A stretch of 64,000 bases of DNA from Isoetes taiwanensis (taxonomy: Eukaryota > Streptophyta > Lycopodiopsida > Isoetales > Isoetaceae), in assembly GCA_021234155.1 (NCBI GenBank), contig JAJEKV010000001.1, forward strand, positions 17,689,382 through 17,753,381, written 5' to 3'. Positions 45,910-58,376 of the stretch are shown in pieces. A program made the translations under genes and the position numbers. The notes below the pieces were generated by a model that was not told the DNA's origin, made no database searches, and worked only from the letters and a program-made list of their open reading frames with translations. Numbering within the stretch: position 1 is the stretch's first letter; each line of letters starts with the position of its first letter.

Positions 45910-47523
45910 TGTTACGAACTAAAATTTTAGTACCAAAAATTTCGATTTGTATTCACATCAAACCATCAGAGTACACAGAAAAAGTACTGCGTCCCATGAG
46001 GCTATATACATGAAAGCCATGTATACAGATAATAAGTTGACAACATAAGATAACTATATATACGCATGCTCCGCCAGCTATCAAACAGCCTGCACAAGCT
46101 TCCACGTGTTAGTAACATGCATAGAAGTTATCCAGTAATGTCAACATGGAGCCATGACTGATGGACTACAAGTACACACATATGGAATCCACCACACGCA
46201 CTATAGCATCTGCCAAGCAGACACACCCCGCCATATCTAGACAGTACGTCGTCTAGAACCCCCGCGCTGGTGGATCCAATGTGAGGGAGAAACTGCAGGC
46301 ATCATCCCATACAAGCGACAGGCTTTCCCTCACAAGTACCTTTAGTTCCTATATAAACAAGCCACACTCATGTGTAACTATGCCATGCAAAAACTCCCTT
46401 GGTTAGCACTTACTATGCTCACCCCAATATCACTACGATACTGTAACAGTAGAGCCTAGCTCCTCAATGGATGCTCCATTTTCACTGGGCTGTCGGTAGG
46501 CATGTGATATTGTCCCATACCAATACCATTAGCCAACCTCACCAGCACTCACAAGGTATCTAAGAGAACAAGCCTCATCTCATTATCACATAAGGAATAG
46601 ATCAATACATATGAAGCTGTAGCCTTGTAGCTGTCAAGCTCCCTTAGCTGTTAATTATAGCCTCAAGCCGTAACACAACTTAAGAGTTATCTTAAGCTGA
46701 CACCGCTGGCCTTAAAGAGTGGCCATCCCAGGACATCAATTAAAGGCAATTCCTTTGTTTCTAGGCGAGGGAAGTTTTCACAAGGTTTATCAGGAGTTTC
46801 TATGCTTTAGTTAGGCATTCAAATGAAGGCCCGCTCTATTACGGCAGGCCATAGTATGACCCTGCCCTCCATAAGGAGCAGCCCAGTATGAATTACCTAC
46901 AACTCCAGTCTTCTGCAACACGGCAGACTCCCTTGTAAGATGCTTCCAGAACGTTCACCTCTAATCTCGATGGCCTGGCAGCTTCCTCTTCCCTCTGCAA
47001 CCAATTCGGCCTCCCCTTTGTTATCAAGTTCGCCCTGTAGTATTCCCCCTCTCTTCTGATAGGCCGCCGCCCAACTCGCCGAAAACCCCCCACCTGATAG
47101 GGCCACGTGGCAGCACCCAGCATGGGTGAATCATACTGGAATAGATCCGGTGGCCCGGGTCTCACCTCAGGACAACCGCTTTACATTACAGAGGAAGCAC
47201 GTAGGTGGCATCCCCCGATTTAAGGGGTGCTCACCTTTTAATACCAATGGTTTTATAAACCATTAAAGATTTTTAGTCCACACATTGCCTTGTTAACTCC
47301 TTGGAAGGAAATAAATCTTAACCCTATACGATTATTTCCAATCCAAACAACCAGGCAACGTTCTACCCTAGTCTACCCTGCCATGATGTACCACTTCGGA
47401 CTAGGTGACATGCAACCATTACACATCTATGGCCCAAATACCATAGAACGTTCCATTATGCCAAACATTAATATGCATGCACAATATCGAGCAATGGTCT
47501 GTCAATTTATTTTGGGCATAACA
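45910..47523 (-). repeat. 3' LTR of the chromovirus
   Basis: The block of 1,614 bases starts TGTTACGAAC and ends CATAACA in plus orientation. It matches 52157-53822 along its whole length with scattered substitutions. It lacks a 40-50-base segment present in the other LTR near 52,551-52,597. Confidence 0.9.
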
Positions 47524-47539
47524 TTACTCCCCTCCTGGG
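47524..47539 (-). other. Polypurine tract of the chromovirus
   Basis: The minus strand reads AGGAGGGGAGTAA directly next to the 3' LTR, where plus-strand DNA synthesis is primed in LTR retrotransposons. Confidence 0.7.
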
Positions 47540-47549
47540 ATTCTTGTCC

Positions 47550-47795
47550 TCAAGAATCGGCTCCAGACCATTGAGCCATAACATCCGGATATTGAGTCAT
47601 GAAACGACGACTCTCCCACGTCGCCTCTGAGACAGGTCTATGTTTCCATTTCACCAGAAATTCCATCTGGTCTCTTTGGCGGATCCGCACTATCCGGGAA
47701 TTCAATATTCTTTCAGGGGTAGGAATTCTATCCAACTCCACCATGTGTTCTTGAGAAGGCACAATATTCATAGCTTTTCCCAGAGCTGGTCGCAA
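47550..47795 (-). pseudogene. Chromodomain at the integrase C-terminus
   Basis: The frame reads RIPTPERILNSRIVRI then EFLVKWKHRPVSEATWESRR. This is the chromodomain pattern (PExIL..R......YLVKWKG....E.TWE) found at the end of chromovirus integrases, where it guides insertion into chromatin. The aromatic cage residues before RIL and at KW/EATWE are mostly retained. It ends 27 bases from the 3' LTR. Confidence 0.8.
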
Positions 47796-47872
47796 CTAGC
47801 TCACATGGAAAACTGGATGAATGTCCACATTCAGTGGAAGTTACAACTTGAAGGCAACATCACTATACTTTT

Positions 47873-48988
47873 TCAAAATTTTATAAGGACAACTGTATCT
47901 TGGGGAGAGCTTTGGTTTCTTTCCTGCAAGCAACGGCAATATTGCTTTTTTTTTTTTAGATTTGCAGGAAAGACCACACGAAGGTACACCATCTGACCCT
48001 CATGCAGCTCGATCGGGGTTATCGACAAATTGGCACGTGCCCTTGCTCGATCCTGGGCATGTCTCATATGCAATTGACACAACCCAAGTGTCACATCCAT
48101 GCTTTCAAGTATACTTATAGCAGCATCAGTTTTTAGCCCTTCAAAACCAAGCGATACAGGTCCTCTGGGATTTCTCCCAAACATAGCCAAACAAATGGGC
48201 TAGTCTTGATGCTCTGTTGGAACCCATTATTGTAAGCAAACTCTACAATTGGCAAATAGTCCTCCCATCTGGATTGCTGAGTGGCCACATAAGATCTCAG
48301 CATATCCTCCAAAATTTGATTCACTCTTTCAGTTTGCCCATCCGTTTCCGGATGATCTCCACTAGAGAACTGAAGAGTACATTTTAATGCAGAGAACTTT
48401 TCACGCCAGAAATTCCCAGTGAATTTCACATCTCGATCGCTTACAATAGCTTTGGGTAATCCAAAAATAGGAAATATATGTTGCATATAAGCCTTGGCCA
48501 CCGCCAAGCCATCAGCATTCTTTGTCAGAGGTATAAAGCGTGCATACTTCGTCAGCCTATCCACAATGACAAGTATCTGAGTGTAATCATGCATACTACG
48601 AGACAACTTTACAATGAAATCCATAGAGATTTCACTCCATCTCTCCTCTGGCACAGGCAGAGGTTGCAGAAGTCGACCCGCTTTAACCTGCTGACAAGTC
48701 TCACAGACTTTCACATATTCCTGCACGTCTTCTTTCAAACTAGGCCAGTAAAAACATCCTTTTGAGCGATTCATATGTTTTCCACTCACCTCCGTGCCCA
48801 GGATAAGGTGCATCATGGAATTCGCTCAATACTTGATTTCTCAAAGTGTCCACCGCAGGAACATAAATACGTCCCTTATGATACCAGAGTCCATCCTGGA
48901 TATCCCAAGCATCAGGTAACTTGGATAGATGGTGCATACTCAAAACATAGGCATCCAAGTCATATGCTTGCTTAATCTGTGACACCAA
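47873..48988 (-). pseudogene. Integrase of the chromovirus
   Basis: Frame 48740-48988 carries the H..H half of the zinc-binding HHCC domain (FHDAPYPGHGG). Frame 48133-48816 carries the CxxC half (CETCQQ) and the core: ISMDFIV (first Asp), VSDRDVKF (second Asp) and HPETDGQTERVN (catalytic Glu). Frame 47873-48190 is the C-terminal part leading to the chromodomain. The core D,D,E residues are all present, but two frame changes separate the pieces. Confidence 0.85.
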
Positions 48989-49072
48989 AGCAATTTCACA
49001 TGAACCATCACATTTACTTCCCGAACCCTAGAAAGAGCATCAGCAACAGGATTCTTTTTCCCGGGAAGATGT

Positions 49073-50591
49073 TCAACATGAAAATGAAATTGAGAAAGAA
49101 AGTCCAACCATCTTGCTTGCCTTGGACTTACCCTCGGCCTGGCTTTGCAGGAATTTCAATAATTTATGATCCGTATAGACCACAAAACTCACACTTATTG
49201 CGGAGATAATATTTCCAGACTTTGAGCGCATGAACCATTGCCAGTAACTCCTGCTCATAGGTGGAATAATTCTTCTCAGTAGCATTGAGTTGGCGGCTTT
49301 CATACGCCACCGCCCTTCCATCCTGCATGAGAACAACACCAATGGCATAACCACATGCATCCGTGTAAACCTCATAGGGTTTACACATGTCTGGAATCAA
49401 CAGAATAGGCGCTGAGGTCAGCAACCTCTTCAGCATATCCATTGCCTGCTGCTGCTGCTTCGCCGTCCATTGCCACTGGACATTAGTTGTCAACAACATA
49501 GTCAAAGCCGCCGCAATCTTGGCAAACTTCCAGACAAATCTGCGATAATAACTGGCCAATCCCAAGAAACTACGCAACTCCGATACATTCTTTGGCACAG
49601 GCCAAGACTGAATTGCCTCCGTCTTCTTGGGATCTACAGCTACACCTTCCACAGATACAATGTGGCCCAAAATTCCACCTGTGCTTTCAAAAATTTACAC
49701 TTCGACATTTTTGCATACAACTTATGCTGTCTGAGCAGAGTTAATACAGAACACAAATGATTCGAATGCTCATCCAAGGTTTTGCTATAAACCAGAATAT
49801 CATCTAAGAACACTTCAATAAAAGTATCAAGACATCCTGCAAAAAACTCATTCATCATTCTGGAAAAAGTAGCAGGAGCATTCGGTAGTCCAAAAGGCAT
49901 CACCAAAAATTCAAAATGACTAAAAGTGGTCCTAAAGGCAGTTATGCACATCCGACTCCTTCACCCTTATCAAGTGATAACCACTGCACAAATCCAACTT
50001 AGAAAAATATTTAGCTGCTGTTAATCTATCCATAATCTCGTCAATCCTAGACAAAGGATACCTATTCTTGATCGTGATCTTATTCAAGGCACGATAGTCA
50101 ATGCACATCTGCATTGATCCGTCCTTTTTCTTGACTAGAATGACAGGAGCACCATAAGGGGATTTGCTAGGTCTCACAAATCCTTTGGCTAACAACTCAT
50201 GAAGCTACTTTTTAACCTCCTCTTTTTCCAATATGGACAATCTATAAGGGCTACGAAACACAGGTTTGGATCCAGGCTCTAAATCAATCTCATGTTCAAT
50301 CTCTCTACTAGGTGGAAGACCTTCAAGCAGTTCCTCAAGGAACACGTCCTGAAATTCACTTAACAAATCCTGCGACTCTTTTTGGCCTTCTGAATTCTCT
50401 ATGACCTCACTATCAGCACTCATATGACAACACTCAAAAGCAGGATAACATTCATCAATAAATAGAAGAAAACATTGATTGGAAGATTTACGTACCAGTT
50501 TCTTGACCTGAAACGACGACACGATCTTGGAAGCTCCCGTCAAAGGACTCCCTTGCAGATAGATCTCACGTCCATCGTGCTTCAGTGTCAC
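49073..50591 (-). pseudogene. Reverse transcriptase and RNase H of the chromovirus
   Basis: Pieces in order are 50205-50591 (linker and EHEIDLEPGSKPVF), 49932-50195 ([20 protein letters not shown] and [16 protein letters not shown]), 49640-49951 (FEFLVMPFGLPNAPATF and catalytic FLDDILVYS), 49164-49670 (connection, and RNase H start [10 protein letters not shown]) and 49073-49375 ([13 protein letters not shown]). A stop after EEVKK, a one-base loss after SDVH and further shifts near 49,650 and 49,190 break it. The FLDD catalytic pair is intact. Confidence 0.85.
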
Positions 50592-50641
50592 CTGGTGAGT
50601 GTTCCAATCTATTGCAGTAGGCTTAACCCGCTACAACCATG

Positions 50642-50860
50642 TTATCCCCAGCATCCAACATCCAAGAGGTCAAAATCAAGCTTTTCCTGGTATCCTTGAA
50701 TACATAAGGGCACCCCAACAGCTTTACGATCCTCCACCTGAGAATCATTCACAAAAGGCCCATCTACCTTATACTTATTAGTCTTTACACAAGGTAGGTG
50801 CAGTTCTTCCATCAACTTAGAAGATATAAACATGTCAGAAGAGCCACAATCCAATAACAC
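50642..50860 (-). pseudogene. Aspartic protease remnant of the chromovirus
   Basis: The frame begins LLDCGSSDMFIS, equivalent to the D(S/T)G catalytic motif of retroelement proteases but with Cys at the middle position. A flap-like strand region follows and the frame ends in a stop at 50642. Protease would cut the gag-pol polyprotein. Confidence 0.65.
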
Positions 50861-52111
50861 TACAACGTTCGGCCCATGACTCTACCCAAGAATCTAATCA
50901 CCCATCCAGCAAACATGTCCATGATATCCTTGCTTGCGGGCTTATCCAGCGCGCACAGCTCTTCCATGGTAATGGCTGAAACCGTCTTAGATTCCAATAC
51001 CTCTTCAGCCTTTTCAGTCACATTTGCTTTCTTGTTATCAGCTTTCTTGTTCTGTGGCTGAGAGCATTCACGACTAATGTGCCCAGGCTCCCCACACCTA
51101 TAGCAGAAAATCCTCTTCCTGGGACCACCGGACTTAGAGTCCGCCTTACGCTTATTGGACACTCCACCTGGAGGCTTAGGCTTAGGCTGCTCAGACTTTT
51201 TCTTCTTGAAAAATCTATTTTTCTTCTTCGAGAACTTTCGAGACGTCCTCTTAAAGGACTCATCCTCCTCCCCAAGCTGACGAGCCAACATCGTTGCCCT
51301 CTCAAAATCCTCGGGCTTCAACTCGATTATCTGCTTCTTGAGAGCAACACTGGATAGACCACCTAGGAAGAAATCAATCTGCCAGGCCTCGGACAAGTCT
51401 CCAACCCTGTGGATATAACCCCGTACCTTATTGATATAAGCACTGAGAGAACCTGTCTGCTTACAGTACCGCAGCTTCTCAAGCGCATCACGAGCATCAT
51501 GCTGAGGTGCATACTCCCCAATAAAGTATTTCCCGAAATCAGACCAGGTATTCACCTCTTTCTTCATGGTAGGACCATTCCACCAACTATAGGCATCCGA
51601 TTTCAGCATCATCTGTGCAATAAACAACCGCGCCTTATCACCTTTATTGGTAGCCTCAAAAAAGGTCTCAAGCTTGTCAATCCAAGCCATCGCCTCCTCG
51701 GCAGTGCCTTTCCCATCCCAATCTGGGATCTTCGTGCGCTCGAGACTGCGGATGTCCTCCTTGCTCAATCCGGAACTCTAGTGACTGCTCCACAGCAGCA
51801 CTAGTACCAGGTACATCCGGGTCCACCACTACAACTGCCGGAGACTTCCCCTTCTCCACAGACTTCCCTAGGCCATCCGTGCCAGCAAGGGTCTCCAATA
51901 CAGTTCTCATGGCAGTCTGAGTATCCAATATAGCCTTGAGGCTCTGCTGCACACCCAGCAAGTCCTCGCCCCACTTCGTCTGCATGGTCTCCAGGTTCTT
52001 CTGGGTTTCCTGTACGCGAGCAGCTAGCCCTCGTACATCAGGTTCCTCCTCCATAGGAGTCGCCTGTCCCGCTACAGTATGCGCGCCTGCACTAGTCTCG
52101 TCGTGCTCCAT
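50860..52111 (-). pseudogene. Gag of the chromovirus
   Basis: Two overlapping frames, 51677-52111 and 50860-51768, form the gag region with one shift near 51,770. The second contains the capsid-type retrotransposon gag core (WIDKLETFFEATNKGDKARL, AYSWWNG, LGGLSSVALKKQI) and a single zinc knuckle, CYRCGEPGHISREC (C-x2-C-x4-H-x4-C, near 51,064-51,105). It is preceded by a Lys-rich stretch. The ATG at 52111 is a plausible start, 45 bases inside the primer-binding site. Confidence 0.85.
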
Positions 52112-52138
52112 CTCAGCTACTCAAGGTCTAAGCCGCAA

Positions 52139-52155
52139 CTCAGGCTCTAATACCA
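52139..52155 (-). other. Primer-binding site (initiator tRNA-Met)
   Basis: On the minus strand TGGTATTAGAGCCTGAG begins one base after the 5' LTR. It matches the common iMet primer site (TGGTATCAGAGC) with one change. Confidence 0.8.
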
Positions 52156-52156
52156 C

Positions 52157-53822
52157 TGTTACGAACCAAAATTTTAGTACCAAAAATTTTGATTTGTATT
52201 CACATCAAACCATCAAAGTACACAGAACAAGTACTGCTTCCCACGAGGCTATATACATGAAAGCCACGTATACAGATAACAAGTTGACAACATAAGATAA
52301 CTATACACACGCATGCTTCGCCAGCTATCAAACAGCCTGCACAAGCTTCCATGTGTTAGTAACAAGCATAGAAGTTATCCAGTAATGTCAACATGAAGCC
52401 ATGACTGACGGAGTGCAAGTACACACATATGGAATCCACCACATGCACCATAGCATCTGCCAAGCAGACACACCCCACTATATCTACACAGACGTCATCT
52501 AGGACCCCCGTGCTGGTGGATCCAAAGTGAGGGAGAAACTGCAGGCATCATAAGGACTCAGGCTACTAGACTGTTGGTTCCGCATGCCACTGTCCCATAT
52601 CAGCGACAGGCTTTCCCTCACAAGTACCTTTAGTTCCTATATGAACAAGCCACACTCATGTGTAACTATCCCATGCACAAAACTCCCTTGGTTAGCACTT
52701 ACTATGCTCATCCCAATATCACTACGATACTATAACAGTGGAGCCTAGCTCCTCAATGGATGCTCTGTTTTCACTGGGCTGTCAGTAGGCATGTGATATT
52801 GTCCCATACCAATACCATTAGCCAACCTCACCAGCACTCACAAGGCATCTAAGAGAACAAGCCTCATCTCATTATCACAGAAGGAATAGATCAATACATA
52901 TGAAGCTGTAGCCTTGTAGCTGCCAAGCTCCCTTAGCTGTTAATTACAGCCTCAAGCCATAACGCAACTTAAGAGTTATCTTAAGCTGACACCACTGGCC
53001 TTAAGGAGTGGCCATCACAGGACATCAATTAAAGGCAATTTTTTTGTTTCTAGGTAAGGGAAGTTTTCAGAAGGTTTATCAGGAGTTTCTATGCTTTAGT
53101 TAGGCATTCAAATGAAGGCCCGCTCTATTACGGCAGGCCATAGTATGACCCTGCCCTCCATAAGGAGCAGCCCAGTATGAATTACCTACAACTCCAGTCT
53201 TCTGCAATACGGCAGACTCCCTTATAAGATGCTTCCAGAACGTTCACCTCTAATCTCGATGGTCTGGCAGCTTCCTCTTCCCTCTGCAACCAATTCAGCC
53301 TCCCCTTTTGTTATCAAGTTCGCCCTGTAGTATTCCCCCTCTCTTCTGATAGGCCGCCGCCCTAACTCACTGAAAACCCCTGCCCACCTGGCAGGGCCAT
53401 GTGGCAGCACCCAGTAGGGGCGAATCATACCGGAACAGATCCGGTGGCCCGGATCTCACCTCAGGCCAACTGGTTTATATTACAGAGGAAGCACGTAGGT
53501 GGCATCCCCCGATTTAAGGGGTGCTCACCTTTTAATACCAATGGTTATATAAACCATTAAATATTTTTAGTCCACACATTGCCTTGTTAACATCTTGGAA
53601 GGAAATAAATCTTAACCCCATACGATTATTTCCAATCCAAACAACCAGGCAACGTTCTACCCTAGTTTACCCTGCCATGATGTACCACAACAACTCGGAC
53701 TAGGTGACATGCGGCCATTACACATCTATGGCCCAAATACCATAGAACATTCCATTATGCCAAACATTAATATGCATGCACAATATTGAGCAATGGTTTG
53801 TCAATTTATTTTGTGCATAACA
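52157..53822 (-). repeat. 5' LTR of the chromovirus
   Basis: This is the 1,666-base partner of the LTR at 45910-47523. It is longer because of an extra segment near 52,551-52,597 that contains ACTCAGGCTACTAGACTG. Confidence 0.9.
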
Positions 53823-54111
53823 ACTAAAACTCAGCAAATCTTATAGCAGATGTATTTTTGGATTCAATAAGTATTAGTTCACAAGCATGATAAAGTCCAG
53901 CAATAAACATATGCCAGAATAGCAACAAGTTTAGAGAAAGCTGCAGGAATTGAACCTGCAAAACCAACTGCCTTTCTTATGTTTTTTATCCATTAAAGCA
54001 CCAAGTATTCGATGCACAATGTAGATAGAGATCTACACCCCTTGCATTTTACAGAACACTCCCTTCTATAACCAATCTTTCTATCATTCAAAAGGAAATA
54101 AAAGTCACCAT

Positions 54112-55277
54112 TCATTGCACATGTTTCAAGAACTCCCTACATTCATGTAAAGTCCATTCTTCTTCAACATGCAGCACCTTGTTTGAGCTGTCATCAAAAC
54201 CAATGACTAAATCCATAAGGGGTGAGTTTTCTCCATAATCTTCTACTGATCTCCAAGCCCAGTGGCATTTCTCCCATACACGCCTCCTTCTCTCAATACG
54301 GAAATTGATGTATAGCATCTGATTACACAACTTGTACCTGTTTAACACCATAGAAATCAGAAATGTATTGAATACAATGAGAATCATGGAAATCAGATAT
54401 ATACAAATGTAAAAGCTAATGCTAAAACTTACCAATCCTTACCTAAATACAAATGTGTCATTAGCAGGAGTGCACCTTGTGATTTACTGCCCGGTTTCAT
54501 GATCCCTTTGCTTCTATTGGCCAGAAAATATACTCTCCAGACTATAAGGGGATACATCTCGGATTGTATAAGTGTGGTGCAATCCTAATTGAAGTTTTAG
54601 AATGAAATAAATAAGAGAAAACATGGATAGGAAGAAACACTTTAAATGAGCATCTCACTCCTCCTCTTTCTCTAAGATTCTTAAATACTTCTCTGCCCAA
54701 ATGATCTCGGTATGTTGTCAATAATTTGTAGTCAAGGAACTCAGTACCCATATTTTTCAGATCTGGTAAATCAACCTCTACCAGCTTTCCAATTCTTCTA
54801 GCTGATATAGTGTAATGATATGCATGAAGCCATATACCTCTTTCTTTCAAGCTCCTCGTGGTCAAACCTTTGAACAACAGACGACCAATTCTGCAATGGT
54901 ACACTTCGAGTACGCTAGTTATACTCCTAGCTGAAACAACGTCAGTAAAATAGGAGGAGCAAAGGGAATTGGGTTCAATTGAAGGAAAGGAATGCTTCAT
55001 TGAAATAGATTCCTTTGCCATGTTCTTGTGAGTCATATGCATGTTCCACAACCAGATCCATTACAGTCTTACCTCCAGGTCCAAACACAAATTGCTTTAC
55101 TCGTCCCTTCTAATGGGCTGAACAATCTGACTATCTAGATATTTTCACGCCATGGTAACCACCTGCAACAAGCCTCATTGTCACCCAGGAACCAATTCTG
55201 GGATGGAGCTTTTTCCATTCATCTTCGTCATTCTTGTTATTGCACAAGAAAATAGTCACTGCTCTTGATCTTGGCAT
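54112..55277 (-). other. Exons of an unrecognised multi-exon gene
   Basis: Three exon-like blocks lie on the minus strand. The first, 55163-55277, begins MPRSRAVTIFLCNNKNDEDE after a TTTCAG acceptor and reads IGSWVTMRLVA to a GTGGTT donor. The middle frame, 54542-55051, contains WLHAYHYTISARRIGKLVEV and TEFLDYKLLTTYRDHLGREV; a CCATTGCAG acceptor at about 54,892 may split it. The last, 54112-54337, follows an AAACAG acceptor and reads YKLCNQMLYINFRIERRRRV, then EEEWTLHECREFLKHVQ and a stop. I cannot assign a family. A strand-and-loop composition around GSWVTMRLVA is compatible with an OB-fold but does not prove one. It lies directly beside the chromovirus 5' LTR. Confidence 0.4.
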
Positions 55278-56015
55278 CTGAAATGGCAAAAGAAACCCTG
55301 AATCAAAACCCTGAATCAGAAATCAAATGCCAAAACTAGATTAGAATGTTTCCCTAGCCTGCTTGATCGAGTTGAGGCTAGACCCGCGAAGGCTGATCGA
55401 GAACCCTAAATCAAGGATGCTGATACGAAACTCCAAATTGGGAACTGTGTATTTTCGCATGTATTAACTATTGTATGCTTGATGCCATGCATTGTAGTTA
55501 TTTCAGTCCTCACCTTAACAAGATACCCAAATATCTAACATGTCTTTAGGGGATTTCTTGCATTACTTTCTAAATATTTGGGGCATTCCCTTAGCCATGT
55601 AGACATGCCATTTGAACAAAGAGCAAGCCCCTTATTGGTGATTGCAAAATCTGATGTGGAATTTCGAGCATTTTTTAAAGGATACCAAAAGACCCCATAT
55701 TTTCTCTAATGTTAGGATAAAAAAGGAATGAGGAACATGTCTGGAATAGATGCACATCATATGAAGACTAGAGAAACCAAGTGAATAAATAGGTAAATTG
55801 GTCAACTCAAGTACACAAAGGCTCCAATGACACAAGGATGGCAGAGGCAACAGCAAAAGGAGTGAAGGCGATATTAGAGGAGCATGCCAGAAGATACAAG
55901 AATAAAGAAAATGAGGTTACATAATCAAATGCCTGCGATACAAACTAAGAGCAAGTGTCGTGAGAGTAGTAAGCAGGGTAGGTGGGCTAAAGAGTGAATA
56001 GGTGTTTTCACTTTG
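55278..56015. other. Stretch without an identified gene
   Basis: No gene is recognised. It may contain upstream parts of the gene to its left. Confidence 0.3.
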
Positions 56016-56016
56016 A

Positions 56017-56640
56017 TTGCTTGTTCTAGACGTAGCTTCTCAACATGCTTTCAAGTATCCAATCCATACGCTCCATCTGCCCATCTGTCTGAGGATGATA
56101 TGCCGTGCTCATCAGCAGCTTTGTCTAGATGGTGCTGAAGAGGTCTTGCCAAAATGCACTCATGAACTTCAAATCCCTATCAGAGATTATCTCCCTTGGC
56201 ATCCTATGGAGTCGGAAGATCTCCTTTGTGAACAACACGACGGTATCCAATGCCGTATCCGTGGTCCTGCATGGCACAAAATGCGTCCTTTTCGACAACT
56301 TGTCGACTACTACCATTAAGGTATCCTTGCCCCCTATGGTTCTTGGGAGCCCTGTTATGAAGTCCATGCTTATTACTTCCATTTGGCATTTGGCACTGGC
56401 AATGGCTCTAGCGCTTCTAAAATTCGAAGCTGTTCTGACTTCGTCTGCTGACATTCTCGAATGTACCTGGCTATCTGAATCTTCATGCTGGGCCAGTAAT
56501 AGCTACTTCTTATCTTGAAGTAGGCTTTTATGAAACTTGTGTGGCCGGCTATTGCGCTATTGGGCATGTCATGGAGTATCTTCTTGACTCTCGATGACTC
56601 TAGTACGCACAATTTGTTCTTATGATACAATAGATTACCT
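56017..56640 (-). pseudogene. Second gypsy integrase relic
   Basis: Minus-strand pieces read HDMPNSAIAGHTSFIKAYFK then YYWPSMK (HHCC zinc domain), VISMDFITGLPRTIGGKDTL (first Asp), REIISDRDLKFMSAFWQDLF (second Asp) and [20 protein letters not shown] (Glu). These come from a gypsy-type integrase of a lineage different from the complete chromovirus; the VPCRTTDTALDT wording differs. A shift separates the zinc domain from the core. No LTRs were found around it. Confidence 0.8.
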
Positions 56641-56909
56641 TCCTTTTTAAAATGCTTGAAGGTCTCCCTTTCTTTGTTTGTTCTTGCCTCCTTGGAAAGG
56701 CTTGCCCATGTTTCCTTAAAAGTCTCGGTCCGTTGGCAACATCTCTTCTATCTTCTTGGTCAAAGAATGGAGTTTTTTTTACAGCATGATCTCTTTAGTA
56801 TACAACTACACAACAACAACCCTTATAATTATAAAGTAGCCAAGCGTGGTGTTGATGCAGTGCTCACACCATATTCTTTTGTTATTTTACAAGACCCTCG
56901 ATGACAATA

Positions 56910-58370
56910 AAATCTATCTTCTTGTCTTATCTTGTACATTGAAATTGACATGTACAATGGCACATTAATTTAATATACATGTATTACTAATGTATATTAT
57001 GTTAAAATGTCACAAACCTGTCTGCTCTTTATAAACGAGGTGCATATATTCTAAACGAGGTGTACCCTGTACTACCACAGCCGTCGGATCCTTCGATCCT
57101 ATATCCCAGATCGTACGTTGGAGCCTCCTCTCACCTCTCATTTCCCTTATGGTCATTTATGATTGGGGACACTCATGATTTTAAAGTATGAAATACAAGT
57201 TTGCCTAAGGTTTTGATGGAATATCGAGCTTCTACATGGCTTTGCCTAAGTTTTAGAATATGAAATAGGGAGGCTCGAACCTCTAGCAAAATAAATCAAC
57301 GTTCTAATAAGTCTACTTTGACCAACATAACTAATAAGCTAATGCATTCATTTTTTCTTTTAAATCTAAATATATATATTTTTTTATTATAACCCACTCA
57401 ATTGTTTTTAGGATATGGTCTATGGTTTCAGAAATTTTCTTTTTTACATCCATATCAAATCCCCCTAGAGCCCCCTATTATTGTACTATATATTTCTATG
57501 TTATCCTTCTGTTAAACATAACTAATTGCTTCTCCTTGTCATTTCTATTCAAAATGAGATCTTGTAGTTTGTACTTCGAAACACCAAAACTTACTTGATT
57601 GTCTTCAAATGCTATCTTTTATTTTATCAAACTCAGTCCTTGTATTTGACATCCTTGGATACATTTGCTTGCAAATCATCTGAAAGCATACCTTTCCTCC
57701 CTTCTAACTTGGTTATTACCTTCAATATCCTCTATATTATAACGAGCATCGTACTCTCCATCCCTTAAACATGCTGTGTGGTATGTTCACAGGAGGATTC
57801 ATCTCTGATGCTAGTAAGAAATGAATCTCAAAGTTATGTTGTAAGAATTTCTACTGTGTGTAGAGAATCAATGAGTGAAAAAAGAAAAAAAAACAGAGAG
57901 AAAAGAAAAGAACAGGAAAAATGCTAGATCAGTTACCTCTCAATATGAAAATATCACGTCTTTCTAAGGGTTTGGGTGATTGTTGTGGTGGTATGTCTCG
58001 ATGCTATTGGATGGCATTGTAACTAGTCACGTTCTCAAGGAAGTATTAGATTGATAGGCTGTTGTCATCTAAATTTCTCTAGAAGGCAATTGGATAAGGA
58101 AGAAAGTGCACTTCATTAAAAGTATAAATTTTGGTATAACTTAAAAATATATGATAAACTAAAAGTATAACTTTTTGGTAAGTTGCACCTGCTGCAAAAT
58201 TCAGTGCATTACATAATCAAATGATCCTCTATAATATCTTATTCCTTAGCCACGTATTGGAAGTGTTTGCCAAATCTTTCTAGTCAATAGGTATTCCACT
58301 TCAATGAAGAGCAAAAGCTCTGGCAATATACTTAGAGATATGGTGATTTGCAACCCAATTCTTCTAATAA
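56910..58370. other. Stretch without an identified gene
   Basis: AT-rich. A short local duplication of TAAACGAGGTG occurs near 57,032-57,062. No gene is recognised. Confidence 0.35.
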
Positions 58371-58376
58371 ACAATC

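Larger units (their letters stand above)
45910..53822 (-). mobile_element. Complete Ty3/gypsy chromovirus, LTR to LTR
   Basis: A 7.9-kb element on the minus strand. The two LTRs of about 1.6 kb begin TG and end CA. The 5-base target duplication ACTAA lies at 45905-45909 and 53823-53827. The primer-binding site (complementary to initiator tRNA-Met) and the polypurine tract are both in place. The order gag, protease, RT, RNase H, integrase, chromodomain is that of chromoviruses. LTR differences are scattered and the coding region has many single-base shifts, so the insertion is not recent. The protein frames are annotated separately. Confidence 0.9.

Noticed and set aside
47290-47574. 94-codon plus-strand frame across the LTR end
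   Set aside because: It lies in LTR sequence on the strand opposite to the element and crosses the LTR border.
53937-54015. tRNA-like T-arm (GCAGGTTCAATTCCTGC on the minus strand)
   Set aside because: The T-stem and loop look good, but no matching acceptor stem, D-arm or anticodon arm could be paired upstream. At most it is a degraded tRNA or SINE piece.
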